Shown one piece after another: positions 41,254 to 50,572 of a stretch of DNA of 64,000 bases. The notes below the pieces were generated by a model, which did no database searches, was not told the DNA's origin, and worked only from the letters and a program-made list of their open reading frames with translations. The position numbers and the translations under genes were made by a program. How positions within the stretch are numbered: the stretch's first letter is position 1; each line of letters opens with the position of its first letter. The stretch spans positions 1 through 64,000 of the forward strand of contig NZ_CAKVJB010000004.1 in assembly GCF_934754935.1 (NCBI RefSeq), written 5' to 3'. This DNA comes from an uncultured Holdemanella sp. Its GTDB lineage: Bacteria; Bacillota_I; Bacilli_A; Erysipelotrichales; Erysipelotrichaceae.

Positions 41254-42990
41254 TTATGCGTTTTGTTCTTGTTCTTGAAGTTTTGCCTTTTCAACAGGTT
41301 GAACTAATTTCTTTCCTGAACCAATGAAGATCATCAATCCTAATGCCATTAATAGAACAGCAAAGAATAATTGTAGTCCGTCTGTCATAAATGCAAATCC
41401 ACCAGTTACGAATAATTTTAAGCAGATGTTGTATACTGACATTCCTAAGCTTGTCATTGTAACAACTAACATCATGATCATAGGTACATATAACATGTAT
41501 CCTTTACGTCCTGTAACTTTTAAGAATACTGATAATGAAACTAATACCATGGCAGCTAATAATTGGTTAGCACTACCGAATAATGGCCAGATATTTAAGT
41601 ATCCACCTAAACTTAATAGGTAACCACCAGCTAATGTGATCAATGTAGCAACATATTTATTTGTTAAGAAAGTGATAACACTGTTTGTTTCAGTTTCTTC
41701 ATTTACTTCAAATAATTCTTGGAATGATAAACGTCCAATTCTAGCAACGGCATCTAATGATGTTAATGCCAAAGCAGAAACGAACATTGTCATAATGCAT
41801 AGACCCCATTCTTGAGGGAATCCAAATTGAGAAATCAATCCAGTTACACCAACTGAGAACTTGATAAATGGTGTAGCAGTATCGGCAAATGCCATAGAAG
41901 ATAATGTTTCATTTAATACGCCTTTGCTAGCTAAGCTAGTTAAAGATCCAACAACAACAATTACAAGTACTGCAAGTAATGATTCAAGTAACATACTTCC
42001 ATATCCAACTTGTAACATATCACTTTCATTGCGGATTTGTTTAGAACTTGTTTCACTCGATACAAGTGAGTGGAATCCACTAACAGCACCACAAGCAACA
42101 GTAACAAATAATGTAGGGAAGATATAACTTCCTGTTGCTGATTTAAATCCTGTAAATGCAGGAGATGTGATTGTTGGATTTGATACGAATACACCAACAA
42201 CTGCAGCAACGATCATTCCGATGAATAAGAATGTAGTCAAATAGTCACGTGGTTGTTTTAATACCCAGATAGGAGTAACACTCGCAAAGAAGATATAAAC
42301 GAATACTAGATATACCCAAGTTTGTTTAGAGAAGTAAACTGGGAATGCGATTCCTAATGCTAACATCGCAACGATTAATGCGATACCAAGTACAGCTTGT
42401 TTCCATCCAGTAAGACCTGTTTTCTTTAAGAAGAAACCAAAGGCAATCGCAACAAATACATATAGAATTGTAATTGAACTTGCAGCTCCACTAGGTAATG
42501 ATTGTGCACCAGCAGCATTGTATCCATTTAATGATCCTGCAACCATGTCGGCAAATGCAGCAATAACTAATAATGTAAATAACCAGCAGAACAAGAAGAA
42601 TAATTTACGTCCTGTTTTACCAATATAAGTTTCAATGATTTGTCCCATTGATTTACCATGAGATTTAACAGATGCGTATAGAGCACCAAAGTCTTGTACG
42701 GCTCCAAAGAAGATGCCTCCGACCATTACCCATAGAAATGCAGGCAACCATCCAAATACCATCGCAAGTACTGGACCTGTAACTGGACCAGCTCCGGCAA
42801 TTGAAGAGAATTGGTGTCCAAATACTTCCCATTTGTTACTTGGAACATAATCAACTCCATCTTCCTTTTCATAAGCAGGTGTCTTAGCTTTTGGATTGAT
42901 TCCCCATGTTTTAACTAAATAGAGTCCATAAACTAAGTAGGCTGTTAGCAATAATGCAGCAGCGATAGCTAATAATAATAGACCATTCAT
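41254..42990 (-). CDS. cstA: CstA-family transporter (carbon starvation protein)
   Basis: A 578-residue protein with about 15 hydrophobic helices. GHQFSSIAGAGPVTGPVLAMVFGWLPAFLW and GAVSGFHSLVSSETSSKQI are CstA signatures. Family members import peptides or pyruvate. GGGAGG sets ATG 42990. A T-box leader precedes it, so it is made when a particular tRNA is uncharged, which argues for uptake of peptides or amino acids here. The gene is monocistronic and ends at 41221-41246. Confidence 0.93.
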   Translation of the reverse strand: MNGLLLLAIAAALLLTAYLVYGLYLVKTWGINPKAKTPAYEKEDGVDYVPSNKWEVFGHQFSSIAGAGPVTGPVLAMVFGWLPAFLWVMVGGIFFGAVQDFGALYASVKSHGKSMGQIIETYIGKTGRKLFFLFCWLFTLLVIAAFADMVAGSLNGYNAAGAQSLPSGAASSITILYVFVAIAFGFFLKKTGLTGWKQAVLGIALIVAMLALGIAFPVYFSKQTWVYLVFVYIFFASVTPIWVLKQPRDYLTTFLFIGMIVAAVVGVFVSNPTITSPAFTGFKSATGSYIFPTLFVTVACGAVSGFHSLVSSETSSKQIRNESDMLQVGYGSMLLESLLAVLVIVVVGSLTSLASKGVLNETLSSMAFADTATPFIKFSVGVTGLISQFGFPQEWGLCIMTMFVSALALTSLDAVARIGRLSFQELFEVNEETETNSVITFLTNKYVATLITLAGGYLLSLGGYLNIWPLFGSANQLLAAMVLVSLSVFLKVTGRKGYMLYVPMIMMLVVTMTSLGMSVYNICLKLFVTGGFAFMTDGLQLFFAVLLMALGLMIFIGSGKKLVQPVEKAKLQEQEQNA

Positions 42991-43036
42991 AATAACTTTC
43001 CTCCCTTAAAACTTTCTATCCAAATATTCAAATAAT

Positions 43037-43280
43037 AAAAAAAGACTTCGTCTATCTAAGACGAAATCTATCATTATTCCGTGGTACCACTTAGTTTGCA
43101 ACACCTTTGTTGCCACTTAGAACTTCTTAACGCGAAGGACGAATCATTTTACTATCTTTTCAAATGATTAGCTCACAAGGGATAGCTCTAAGGACCGTTG
43201 TTATCATTTCACCAAAATTGATACTCTCTATGACCAGGTTTGCTTAAAGTCGTGTCTTGTTCACAGCTTTGAATATTTGT
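43037..43280 (-). promoter_or_regulatory. T-box leader of cstA
   Basis: On the minus strand, stem I pieces AGAGAGTATC and TTTTGGTGAAATG are followed by the T-box AAGTGGTACCACGG (complement of 43079-43092) and a terminator with arms GATTTCGTCT and AGACGAAGTC (43044-43068) and seven Ts. Aligning the 3' side of stem I with the his leader places the specifier within CAACGGTCC; AAC, CGG or GGT are possible and I cannot decide. Confidence 0.85.
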
Positions 43281-43286
43281 GGTTGT

Positions 43287-43315
43287 ATAATATACCATCT
43301 TGAAAAACATGTCAA
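43287..43315 (-). promoter_or_regulatory. promoter of the cstA T-box transcript
   Basis: On the minus strand: TTGACA (43315-43310), 17 bases, TATTAT (43292-43287). Confidence 0.8.
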
Positions 43316-43399
43316 CAAAAAATGTAACAAAATGTAAACTAATGTTTCCACAATTTACATTAATTACAATTGTCATTTATTTGTTAACGTGTAAACGTC

Positions 43400-43412
43400 T
43401 GTGCTATAATGT
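43400..43412 (+). promoter_or_regulatory. extended -10 promoter of the phosphoesterase gene
   Basis: TGC-TATAAT just before the leader of the gene at 43437. The preceding 80 bases hold several TGTAAA/TTTACA repeats that might bind a regulator. Confidence 0.5.
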
Positions 43413-43436
43413 AAAAACGTTGTTGGAGGGGAATAC

Positions 43437-44183
43437 ATGATTTATATAACTGGCGACATTCATAGAGAGCAAGATATACATAAAATCAATCCTAGAGAGT
43501 TTATTGTTGGAGAAACTCTTACTGAAGAGGATTATGTTATTATTTGTGGTGATTTTGGTTGTATCTGGGATGGAAGTACAGGAGATAACTTTTGGTTAAA
43601 ATGGTTAGATTCACTTCCTTGGAATACTTTATTTATTGATGGAAATCATGAAAACTTCGATGTATTAAATACATATCCTGTAGAGGAATATAAGGGTGGT
43701 AAAGTGCATCGTATTCGTTCTAAAATTTTTCATTTGATGCGTGGTGAAGTTTTCAATATTGATGGTTATAAATTCTTTACAATGGGTGGAGGATTTTCAC
43801 ATGATGTATGTTATCGTACGGAACATAAAAATTGGTGGAAAGATGAAATTTGTACGATAGAAGAGGCCAAACATGCATTTGAAATATTGGAAAAGAATGA
43901 GTGGAAAGTAGATTATATCTTGTCACACGATACTTATTCATCGCATCCATTGGCTCATAAATATGAAACGGATATGAGTCTATATGGAGATGATTATTAT
44001 GATTTACATGATTGTTTGGAAACTGTTGAGAAGAAAACGGATTATAAAATATGGTTTAGTGGACATTATCATGATGACAGAATTCATTATTCAGATTCAG
44101 ACAAGCCTTGTTTGACTTTATTTGATCGAGTAGTGTTATTAGAAAATATTGATGAGGAAATGAAAAGCCTGACTAAAATTTAG
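43437..44183 (+). CDS. calcineurin-like metallophosphoesterase
   Basis: A 248-residue phosphoesterase. The metal motifs are ITGDIHRE (with D7 and H9), ICGDFGCIWD, DGNHENFD, LSHDT and FSGHYHDDR. The family includes nucleotide and protein phosphatases; the substrate is unknown. GGAGGGG sets ATG 43437. It is divergent from cstA and converges on ldh at a shared bidirectional terminator. Confidence 0.88.
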   Translation: MIYITGDIHREQDIHKINPREFIVGETLTEEDYVIICGDFGCIWDGSTGDNFWLKWLDSLPWNTLFIDGNHENFDVLNTYPVEEYKGGKVHRIRSKIFHLMRGEVFNIDGYKFFTMGGGFSHDVCYRTEHKNWWKDEICTIEEAKHAFEILEKNEWKVDYILSHDTYSSHPLAHKYETDMSLYGDDYYDLHDCLETVEKKTDYKIWFSGHYHDDRIHYSDSDKPCLTLFDRVVLLENIDEEMKSLTKI

Positions 44184-44198
44184 TCAGGCTATTTTTTT
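44166..44198. terminator. bidirectional terminator between phosphoesterase and ldh
   Basis: AGCCTGACTAAA (44166-44177) and TTTAGTCAGGCT (44179-44190) are perfectly complementary; Ts follow on the plus strand. Confidence 0.8.
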
Positions 44199-45157
44199 TA
44201 AAGGATGTCTTGAAGATTATCTTCAATTGTTTGTTTTAATGTATCGAATGAGTGATCAAATCTTTGTTGATCATTTTCATTTAAGTGTAAACGAATAACT
44301 TGTTCTACACCATTTGAGCCAACAACGCTTGGTGTTCCAATAAAGTATCCTTCTTTACCATATTCACCATTTTGGTATGCACTAACTGGTAAAATGGCAC
44401 GTTCATTATTTAAAATACAAGATACGATACGTTTTAATGCTAAACCAATTCCATAGTAAGTAGCACGTTTTAATTCGATGATCTTATAAGCTTTGTCACG
44501 TACATCAATATAGATTTCTTGTAGTTCACTTAAAGAAATATCATTTTCATCTAAGTATTCAAGTAAGTTTTTGCATCCAATATAAGAGTGAATCCAAGGA
44601 ACGAAACTAGAATCTCCATGTTCACCCATGATATAAGCGTGGATGTTGCTGTCGGCAAATCCTAATCTTTCGCTTAATGCATGACGTAAACGAGCTGTAT
44701 CTAACACTGTACCTGATCCAACAACGTGGTTTTTAGGCAATCCACTTTCTTTCCATGCAACATAAGTCATAATATCTACTGGGTTGTTCGCAACAACTAA
44801 GATACCGTTGAAATTATTTTCTTTTAAGGCTTGGCATACACCTTTAGTGATGTTTGCGTTGATTTTAACTAAATCCAAACGAGTTTGACCTGGCTTTTGA
44901 GCAGCTCCAGCTGTTAAGACAACAATGTTAGTGTCAGCAGCATCTGCATAAGTTCCAGCTGTGATTTTCATCTTAGTATCTGCATATACAAGACCATCAC
45001 TTAGGTCCATTTGTTCTCCTCTTGCTTTGTCTTCATTCACATCAACTAAAACAAGTTCATCAACACCTTTTTCAGAAAGCATTGAATAGGCAAAACTCAT
45101 GCCGACAAACCCTGTACCAACAAGCATGATTTTTCTTTTTTTGATTTTTTCAGACAT
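44198..45157 (-). CDS. ldh: L-lactate dehydrogenase
   Basis: A 319-residue LDH. VGTGFVGMSFAYSML binds NAD, TAGAAQKPGQTRLDL is the substrate loop with the Gln and Arg of lactate rather than malate enzymes, and IMGEHGDSSFVPW holds the catalytic histidine. It regenerates NAD in fermentation. The frame is open to 45208, but AAGGAG is placed for ATG 45157. It is transcribed alone on the minus strand, upstream neighbour htrA. Confidence 0.93.
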   Translation of the reverse strand: MSEKIKKRKIMLVGTGFVGMSFAYSMLSEKGVDELVLVDVNEDKARGEQMDLSDGLVYADTKMKITAGTYADAADTNIVVLTAGAAQKPGQTRLDLVKINANITKGVCQALKENNFNGILVVANNPVDIMTYVAWKESGLPKNHVVGSGTVLDTARLRHALSERLGFADSNIHAYIMGEHGDSSFVPWIHSYIGCKNLLEYLDENDISLSELQEIYIDVRDKAYKIIELKRATYYGIGLALKRIVSCILNNERAILPVSAYQNGEYGKEGYFIGTPSVVGSNGVEQVIRLHLNENDQQRFDHSFDTLKQTIEDNLQDIL

Positions 45158-45232
45158 AAACTTCATTCTCCTTCTTATATCTACACGTATATTATAGGTT
45201 AGTTTCAACTAAAAAGCCAGTGTATCGCTGGC

Positions 45233-46357
45233 CTAATTCGTTTGAGTTTGTGCTTGTAAGACAATTTCGACTTCAATTTTTTTAGAATCTCTTTCAACAA
45301 CCATCTTAACAGTATCCCCAATTTTATGTTTTTTTAATATCGCTTTTACATCACTAGTTGACTGGATCTTTTCTCCATCAAAACTGATGATTCGATCATT
45401 TTGTTTTAATCCGGCTTTATCTGCAGCTCCATTCTTTACAATCTGCACGATATAACATCCATCTTCATATTTAGAATTTTGTGTTTGATTACTTGAAGTA
45501 TAGTCATATAAGCTTACATTTAAAGCGGGTCTAGAAGTTACACTTCCATTTTGCATAAGTTCTGTAATAACATCTTTGGCAGGTGTAATTGGAATCGCAA
45601 AGCCTAATCCTTCAATTCCTGTAGAACTTTCTTTTGCATTTACAATACCGATTAGATTACCATCTGCATTAAATAATCCACCTCCAGAGTTTCCTGGATT
45701 AATGGCGGCATCAGTTTGTAGTAAAGTCATTGTTTCATTGTCGATCGTGATTTGCCTGTCGGTTGCAGAAATAATACCTGTAGTAACTGTGCCGCCAAGT
45801 TCGCCTAATGGATTTCCAATCGCAATGGCAGGATCTCCTACTTGTAAAATATCGCTATCACCTAAGGTAGCAGCTAAAAGATCTTGTGCATCAATTTTAA
45901 TGACAGCTAAATCGGTTTGTGAGTCTGTACCAATAATGGTTGCATCATATTCTGTGCCATCTGTTGTTGTGACTTTTAAACTTGTTGCACCACTCACAAC
46001 ATGATTGTTCGTGACAATATATCCATCTTTGCTAATGATGACCCCACTACCTGCGCCTTGAGAAACATATTGACCAAAAATTGAATTTCCACTAGAAACT
46101 GATTCTGTCGTAATTTCTACTACGCTATCTTTACATTTTTCTACGATATCCGAAACATCAGAAACTTGTACGGTTTCTGAATTTGATTTTGTGGTTTCTT
46201 GTTTAATAGTTACATTTGTATTGTTCGATAAATGGCTACCAGCATAACCAGCGCCAAAACCTACAATGCCAGATAATGCGATCGTACCGATTGTGGTTAG
46301 AATTTTGTTTCGAACAGGAACGTATGTTCGAGGTTTAAATTCTGGTGGTGTCTGCAT
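45233..46357 (-). CDS. htrA: HtrA/DegP-type serine protease with PDZ domain
   Basis: A 374-residue membrane-anchored protease. A helix at about residues 19-40 anchors it; the catalytic triad is H119 (TNNHVV), D149 (SQTDLAV) and S224 (NPGNSGGGL). One PDZ domain occupies about residues 275-370. It degrades misfolded exported proteins. AAGGAGG sets ATG 46357. Located 75 bases upstream of ldh on the same strand; divergent from the H1-like gene. Confidence 0.93.
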   Translation of the reverse strand: MQTPPEFKPRTYVPVRNKILTTIGTIALSGIVGFGAGYAGSHLSNNTNVTIKQETTKSNSETVQVSDVSDIVEKCKDSVVEITTESVSSGNSIFGQYVSQGAGSGVIISKDGYIVTNNHVVSGATSLKVTTTDGTEYDATIIGTDSQTDLAVIKIDAQDLLAATLGDSDILQVGDPAIAIGNPLGELGGTVTTGIISATDRQITIDNETMTLLQTDAAINPGNSGGGLFNADGNLIGIVNAKESSTGIEGLGFAIPITPAKDVITELMQNGSVTSRPALNVSLYDYTSSNQTQNSKYEDGCYIVQIVKNGAADKAGLKQNDRIISFDGEKIQSTSDVKAILKKHKIGDTVKMVVERDSKKIEVEIVLQAQTQTN

Positions 46358-46448
46358 ATCAAATCCTCCTTGTTCTAATTATATTTAGTAGTATACACCA
46401 TTTAATATTAAATATATGCGTCAAATACACCTTTTTGTCTATACAAAT

Positions 46449-46477
46449 TTGGGAATATTTGTTTTCAGTGCTATAAT
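46449..46477 (+). promoter_or_regulatory. promoter of the H1-like gene
   Basis: TTGGGA (46449-46454), 17 bases, TATAAT (46472-46477), with TGC giving an extended -10. Confidence 0.7.
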
Positions 46478-46512
46478 AACTTTATAGAAAGCACGTTTAA
46501 GGGAGGTTTCGT

Positions 46513-47859
46513 ATGCCAGTAAAAACGACAAAGAAAGTTACAAATAAAAAAGTAGTAAAAGAAGAAACAAAACCAGCTGTTGAAACTAAAAAAGAAGAAG
46601 TAAAACCTGCAGAAGTAAAGAAAGCTCCTGCAAAGAAAGTTACAAAACCAGCTGTTGAAGTTAAAAAAGAAGAAGTAAAACCTGTAGAAGAGAAGAAGGC
46701 AACTGCTACAAAGAAAGCTCCAGCTAAAAAGGCAGAAGCTAAACCTGCAGAAGAAAAAAAGGCAACTGCTACAAAGAAAGCTCCAGCTAAAAAGGTAGAA
46801 GCTAAACCTGCAGAAGAGAAGAAGGCAACTGCTACAAAGAAAGCTCCAGCTAAAAAGGCAGAAGCTAGACCTGCAGAAGAGAAGAAGGTAACTGCTACAA
46901 AGAAAGCTCCAGCTAAAAAGGCAGAAGCTAAACCTGCAGCAGAAAAGAAAGCACCTGCAAAAAAAGCAACTGCTACAAAAAAAGCTCCTGCAAAGAAAGC
47001 TACAACTAAAAAAACAACTACTAAAAAGGTAACTACTAAGAAAATGACTAAAGAAGAACAATATGCGAAGTTATCATTAGATACATGTCTTGATTTGGCA
47101 AAAGCTATGTCAATGGATGTAACTCGTGATTCAATTATTCAACAATTGATTTTAAATCCAGATGTAAAATCAGTTTCAAAAGATTTAGTAAATAAATATC
47201 AATTGACAGGTAAATTTAATTTTGAAGAAGATGGATATGATGAAGGTCTAGTGGAAGTATTAGTATCTAAAGTATATGAAACTGCAGATATTAAACCTCA
47301 AAAGGCTGAAGATCTACAAGCTGATGTAGATCATGCATTGAATTATAAATTTACAGATGTTGTTGCGGATGGAGAAGAATACAAAGCTCAATTTGATACA
47401 ATGCGTAAAGTATTAATGATTGCACAACACAAAGATATTCATGATTCAAAAAAATTAGATGAAGAAATTGGAATCGATGTTGAAAAATTCGTTGAAGAAT
47501 TCATGGATCTTGCGTACAGTGTTTTAAAAACATGGAAATATGAAGATGTAGATTATTATGAACACTTCATTTATGCTGTATTATCACAATTAGAAGATTT
47601 ACACGACACATATAGAAATCGTATTATGATGGATGTTGCTGATCTATATATCTTACATGGAGATTATGGATTAGGAGATGCAGATTATGGTTATATCTTA
47701 AGAGAAAATCAAATCAAAGATTATATCTATTATCGTTATGCTTCTATTTATGAAGGTGTGGATAAAGACAAAGCAAAACAAATCGCAAACCAAGCTTTAC
47801 AATTTGTAGATGATCGTTTTACATATTATCCAAATATTATTGCAGTTTTAGAAGGTTAA
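46513..47859 (+). CDS. histone-H1-like repeat protein with unknown C-terminal domain
   Basis: A 448-residue protein. Residues 1-175 are almost only Lys, Ala, Pro, Thr, Glu and Val, built from a unit of about 21 residues centred on KKATATKKAPAKK that recurs five times (residues about 60-160), with looser copies on both sides. This is the composition of histone H1 tails and bacterial H1-like DNA compactors. Residues 180-448 form a soluble, acidic, probably all-helical domain that I do not recognise (VADLYILHGDYGLGDADYGYI near the end). GGGAGG sets ATG 46513. Probably a DNA- or polyanion-binding protein. Confidence 0.65.
   Translation: MPVKTTKKVTNKKVVKEETKPAVETKKEEVKPAEVKKAPAKKVTKPAVEVKKEEVKPVEEKKATATKKAPAKKAEAKPAEEKKATATKKAPAKKVEAKPAEEKKATATKKAPAKKAEARPAEEKKVTATKKAPAKKAEAKPAAEKKAPAKKATATKKAPAKKATTKKTTTKKVTTKKMTKEEQYAKLSLDTCLDLAKAMSMDVTRDSIIQQLILNPDVKSVSKDLVNKYQLTGKFNFEEDGYDEGLVEVLVSKVYETADIKPQKAEDLQADVDHALNYKFTDVVADGEEYKAQFDTMRKVLMIAQHKDIHDSKKLDEEIGIDVEKFVEEFMDLAYSVLKTWKYEDVDYYEHFIYAVLSQLEDLHDTYRNRIMMDVADLYILHGDYGLGDADYGYILRENQIKDYIYYRYASIYEGVDKDKAKQIANQALQFVDDRFTYYPNIIAVLEG
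46681..46960 (+). repeat. 63-bp tandem repeats coding for the H1-like tail
   Basis: Four to five near-identical 63-bp units encode the KKATATKKAPAKK repeats; units differ by a few silent or conservative changes. Such in-frame repeats can expand or contract without shifting the frame. Confidence 0.8.
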
Positions 47860-47871
47860 TGTGAATTCTGC

Positions 47872-47900
47872 TTGATTTTTAAAGGTGTTTTGCATATGAT
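47872..47900 (+). promoter_or_regulatory. promoter of the small acidic-tail protein
   Basis: TTGATT (47872-47877), 17 bases, TATGAT (47895-47900). Confidence 0.65.
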
Positions 47901-47935
47901 ATATTTTGCGAATACTTTTAATCAAGGAGGATACA

Positions 47936-48193
47936 ATGGCAGCTTCAAAAATTCCTGTGTGGATTAAACAATGCCTTGATCAATATGGTAACTGTGCGTG
48001 TGGACGTGCTATTACTAAAAAAATTGGTAAGGAGAATCTTTTACAAATTCTTGAAAATGAAGGATACCCATGTGAATTGGAAATCTTGAGTGATCAAAAA
48101 GACAAAAGTGCATATCCAAAAGATGGAACATATATTTTAACATTAAAAAATCGTCAACCTTTAATGGCTGACGAAGATGAAGACGAAGAATAA
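47936..48193 (+). CDS. small hypothetical protein with acidic tail
   Basis: An 85-residue protein with no recognised family. SKIPVWIKQCLDQYGNCACGRAITKKIG has three cysteines, two as CxC, and the protein ends in ADEDEDEE. The frame is open to 47906, but AAGGAGG sets ATG 47936. It follows the H1-like gene by 76 bases with its own promoter and shares its 3' hairpin region with the converging icd gene. Confidence 0.6.
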   Translation: MAASKIPVWIKQCLDQYGNCACGRAITKKIGKENLLQILENEGYPCELEILSDQKDKSAYPKDGTYILTLKNRQPLMADEDEDEE

Positions 48194-48215
48194 GCACTTC
48201 GTCTTTTATTTTTCT
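48180..48215 (+). terminator. terminator after the small protein
   Basis: AAGACGAAG (48180-48188) and CTTCGTCTT (48197-48205), then TTATTTTT; it overlaps the ends of both converging genes. Confidence 0.8.
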
Positions 48216-49207
48216 AAATTTTTAATAATTTCATCTGTAAATGCATCTGTAGTAGCTTTTCCGCCAAGATCAGGAGTCAATACCTGCTTTTCTTCAAATG
48301 TTTTATTTAATGCATTTCGAATCTTTGTTGAAACACTTTCCTGATGAAGATCATCTAACATCATACAAGCCGATAATAATAAAGCACTCGGATTTGCGAT
48401 ATGTTTTCCGGCAATATCTGGAGCACTTCCATGAACCGCTTCATACATAGCATACTCATCGCCTTTGTTGCAACTTGGAAGTAAACCTAATCCACCAATC
48501 AAGCCACTGGTTAAATCAGAAACAATATCTCCATAAAGATTTGGCATTACCATAACATCAAATTGCTCTGGATGCATGACAAGCTGCATACAAGTGTTAT
48601 CTACAATTAAGGAATTAGATTCGATTTGAGGATATTCTTTGGCCATATCTTCAAAAATATGAAGAAATAAGCCATCACTCATTTTCAAAATATTCGCTTT
48701 ATGCACACAAGTTAATTTTTTACGATTATTTTTTACACAATATTCAAAAGCAGCCCTAATAATTCTTGTACTTGCTTTTTTTGTGATGATCTTATAGGCA
48801 TAAACTGTATTTTCATCAACCTGTTCTTCTTTACCAACATATAAATCTTCTGTATTTTCTCTAAAAGTCACAATATCTACATTGTTAAATCTTGTCGCAA
48901 TACAAGGATTGGATTTGGCAGGACGAATATTAGCCCATAAATCATACTTATTTCGCAATGTAACATTTAAAGAACGAAATCCTTTACCAACCGGCGTTGT
49001 GATAGGGGATTTTAATAAAATTTTGTTCTTTTCATAAGACTCAAAAGCTTTTTCAGGAATATATTCCCCAGTTTCTTCATATACTTTTGCACCTACATTA
49101 AATACTTCATATTCTAACTTTGCGTTTGCAGCATTTAACACTTTAATGACGGCATCCGTGATTTCTGGACCGATTCCATCTCCTTTAAAAACTGTTATTG
49201 TTGTCAT
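48206..49207 (-). CDS. icd: NAD-type isocitrate dehydrogenase
   Basis: A 333-residue beta-decarboxylating dehydrogenase. GDGIGPEI starts it, SLNVTLRNKYDLWANIRP binds substrate, and TFRENTEDLYVG and the DIVSDLTSGLIGGLG block follow. Isopropylmalate dehydrogenase is the close alternative, but the RENTEDLY segment and coupling to citrate synthase favour isocitrate. It makes 2-oxoglutarate. It overlaps gltA by four bases (ATGA). Confidence 0.88.
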   Translation of the reverse strand: MTTITVFKGDGIGPEITDAVIKVLNAANAKLEYEVFNVGAKVYEETGEYIPEKAFESYEKNKILLKSPITTPVGKGFRSLNVTLRNKYDLWANIRPAKSNPCIATRFNNVDIVTFRENTEDLYVGKEEQVDENTVYAYKIITKKASTRIIRAAFEYCVKNNRKKLTCVHKANILKMSDGLFLHIFEDMAKEYPQIESNSLIVDNTCMQLVMHPEQFDVMVMPNLYGDIVSDLTSGLIGGLGLLPSCNKGDEYAMYEAVHGSAPDIAGKHIANPSALLLSACMMLDDLHQESVSTKIRNALNKTFEEKQVLTPDLGGKATTDAFTDEIIKNLEK

Positions 49208-50478
49208 TTGATTTCCTCCATTTCTCCTACATATACATTGGCAGGTCGAATCAATTTACGATTGGATTGACGATTCTCCAAATGATGACTTACCCAGCCA
49301 GCTGTTCTACTGATCGCAAATAATGGTGTAAATAGATCGGATTCAATACCAAGTAATGAATATACATAGCCTGAATAATAATCCACATTTGCGCAAACTT
49401 CGATACCTTTTCTTTCTTTCATAACCTCAATAGCAACTTTTTCAAAAGCATGAATACAATTGTAAATATCTTCTTGTCCTTTTGATTTGGCTAAAGCTTC
49501 ACATTGCTCGTGAATTAATAGTGCACGCGGATCACTCTTAGTATAGATCGCATGACCAATACCATAAATAAGTCCACTGTGGTCAAAAAAGTCTTTATCT
49601 AATAAGCGATTCGCAATTTTTTTAAGTGTTGTTTTATCGGTTGTAAATCCAACCTCATGGAATATGGCTTTAAACATATTTGTTACTTTACAATTAGCAC
49701 CACCATGTTTAGGTCCTTTTAATGAACCAATGGCAGCCGAAATGCAAGAATAGATATCTGTTCCTGTACTAGATATTACGACATTGGCAAAAGTAGAATT
49801 GTTTCCACCACCATGATCAGCATGAACCATTAATAAAGTATCCATGATCTTAGCTTCTTCAAATGTATATTGATCATTTCCTCTGGCCATGCATAGAATG
49901 TTTTCAGCTAAGCTTCTATCTGGATAAGGATATGATTTAAATACTTTGTTTCGTGCGTATGAAAAAGTGAAAAGTGGAATACTCGCAAGAATATTTAATC
50001 CTTTCATCATTCTTTCTTCTAGATCATCTGTATCTGCACTTGGATCTTTCGCATATAATTTTAATACTTCGATCTGAAGTGCATTCAATATGTTTGGTGT
50101 TTCATACTGTAAATCAACAGGCCCCATTTTAAAATTTAGCAGGTAATCTCTAAAAGTTTTTAATTGATCAGTATTTGGTAAGGTGCCAAAAATTAAAAGA
50201 TAAGCTGTTTCTTCAAATCCACAGATTTTGTCTGAAGGTTGTTTGTTGACTAAATAATTGATGGGATAACCCCTGTAGATCAATTGACCATCAATGTTAT
50301 ATTTTTTTTCATGAATAATTTTATATCCAATAACATCACAAATCTTAGTCAGTCCTACTTTAACTCCCGTACCATTATCGTTTCTTAGCCCAGCTTTTAC
50401 GCGGTATCTAGAGTATAGGGAAGAATCAATATAATTGTGTTCTTCATTATCTTGATAGATTTCTTTAAGTGTATTCAC
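49204..50478 (-). CDS. gltA: citrate synthase
   Basis: A 424-residue citrate synthase. HADHGGGNNSTFANVVISSTGTDIYSCISAAIGSLKGPKHGG, seen in parts, holds the catalytic histidines, and GIGHAIYTKSDPRA and the final aspartate region follow. AGGAGG sets ATG 50478. With icd downstream and acn divergent, this is the oxidative half of the TCA cycle, probably for glutamate synthesis, since no other cycle genes are present here. Confidence 0.93.
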   Translation of the reverse strand: MNTLKEIYQDNEEHNYIDSSLYSRYRVKAGLRNDNGTGVKVGLTKICDVIGYKIIHEKKYNIDGQLIYRGYPINYLVNKQPSDKICGFEETAYLLIFGTLPNTDQLKTFRDYLLNFKMGPVDLQYETPNILNALQIEVLKLYAKDPSADTDDLEERMMKGLNILASIPLFTFSYARNKVFKSYPYPDRSLAENILCMARGNDQYTFEEAKIMDTLLMVHADHGGGNNSTFANVVISSTGTDIYSCISAAIGSLKGPKHGGANCKVTNMFKAIFHEVGFTTDKTTLKKIANRLLDKDFFDHSGLIYGIGHAIYTKSDPRALLIHEQCEALAKSKGQEDIYNCIHAFEKVAIEVMKERKGIEVCANVDYYSGYVYSLLGIESDLFTPLFAISRTAGWVSHHLENRQSNRKLIRPANVYVGEMEEIK

Positions 50479-50539
50479 TTTCTGAAACCTCCTTTCGTGT
50501 GTTTCATATTATAACATAAACTTTCATTTTGTTACATTT

Positions 50540-50551
50540 TTTGTTATAATT
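50540..50551 (+). promoter_or_regulatory. extended -10 promoter of acn
   Basis: TTGT-TATAAT within the 94-base gap between gltA and acn; the TG one base before TATAAT forms an extended -10. Confidence 0.55.
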
Positions 50552-50572
50552 CATTTCGGGAGGATATTGTCA

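Noticed and set aside
43321..43400. Several TGTAAA and TTTACA repeats upstream of the phosphoesterase gene as a defined operator
   Set aside because: Spacing is irregular and the region is very AT-rich; mentioned only with the promoter.
45180..45215. A fourth copy of the GalNAc motif (AACTAAAAAGCCAGTG) near ldh
   Set aside because: It matches only the A-rich left half, not the GTGCAAA half.
46681..46960. Regular 63-bp direct repeats that could be mistaken for a CRISPR array
   Set aside because: The repeats are contiguous without spacers, stay in one reading frame and encode the Lys/Ala/Pro-rich tail.
46471..47061. Long minus-strand open frame rich in Ser, Phe and Cys opposite the H1-like gene
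   Set aside because: It is the antisense shadow of the repeats, has extreme composition and no ribosome-binding site.
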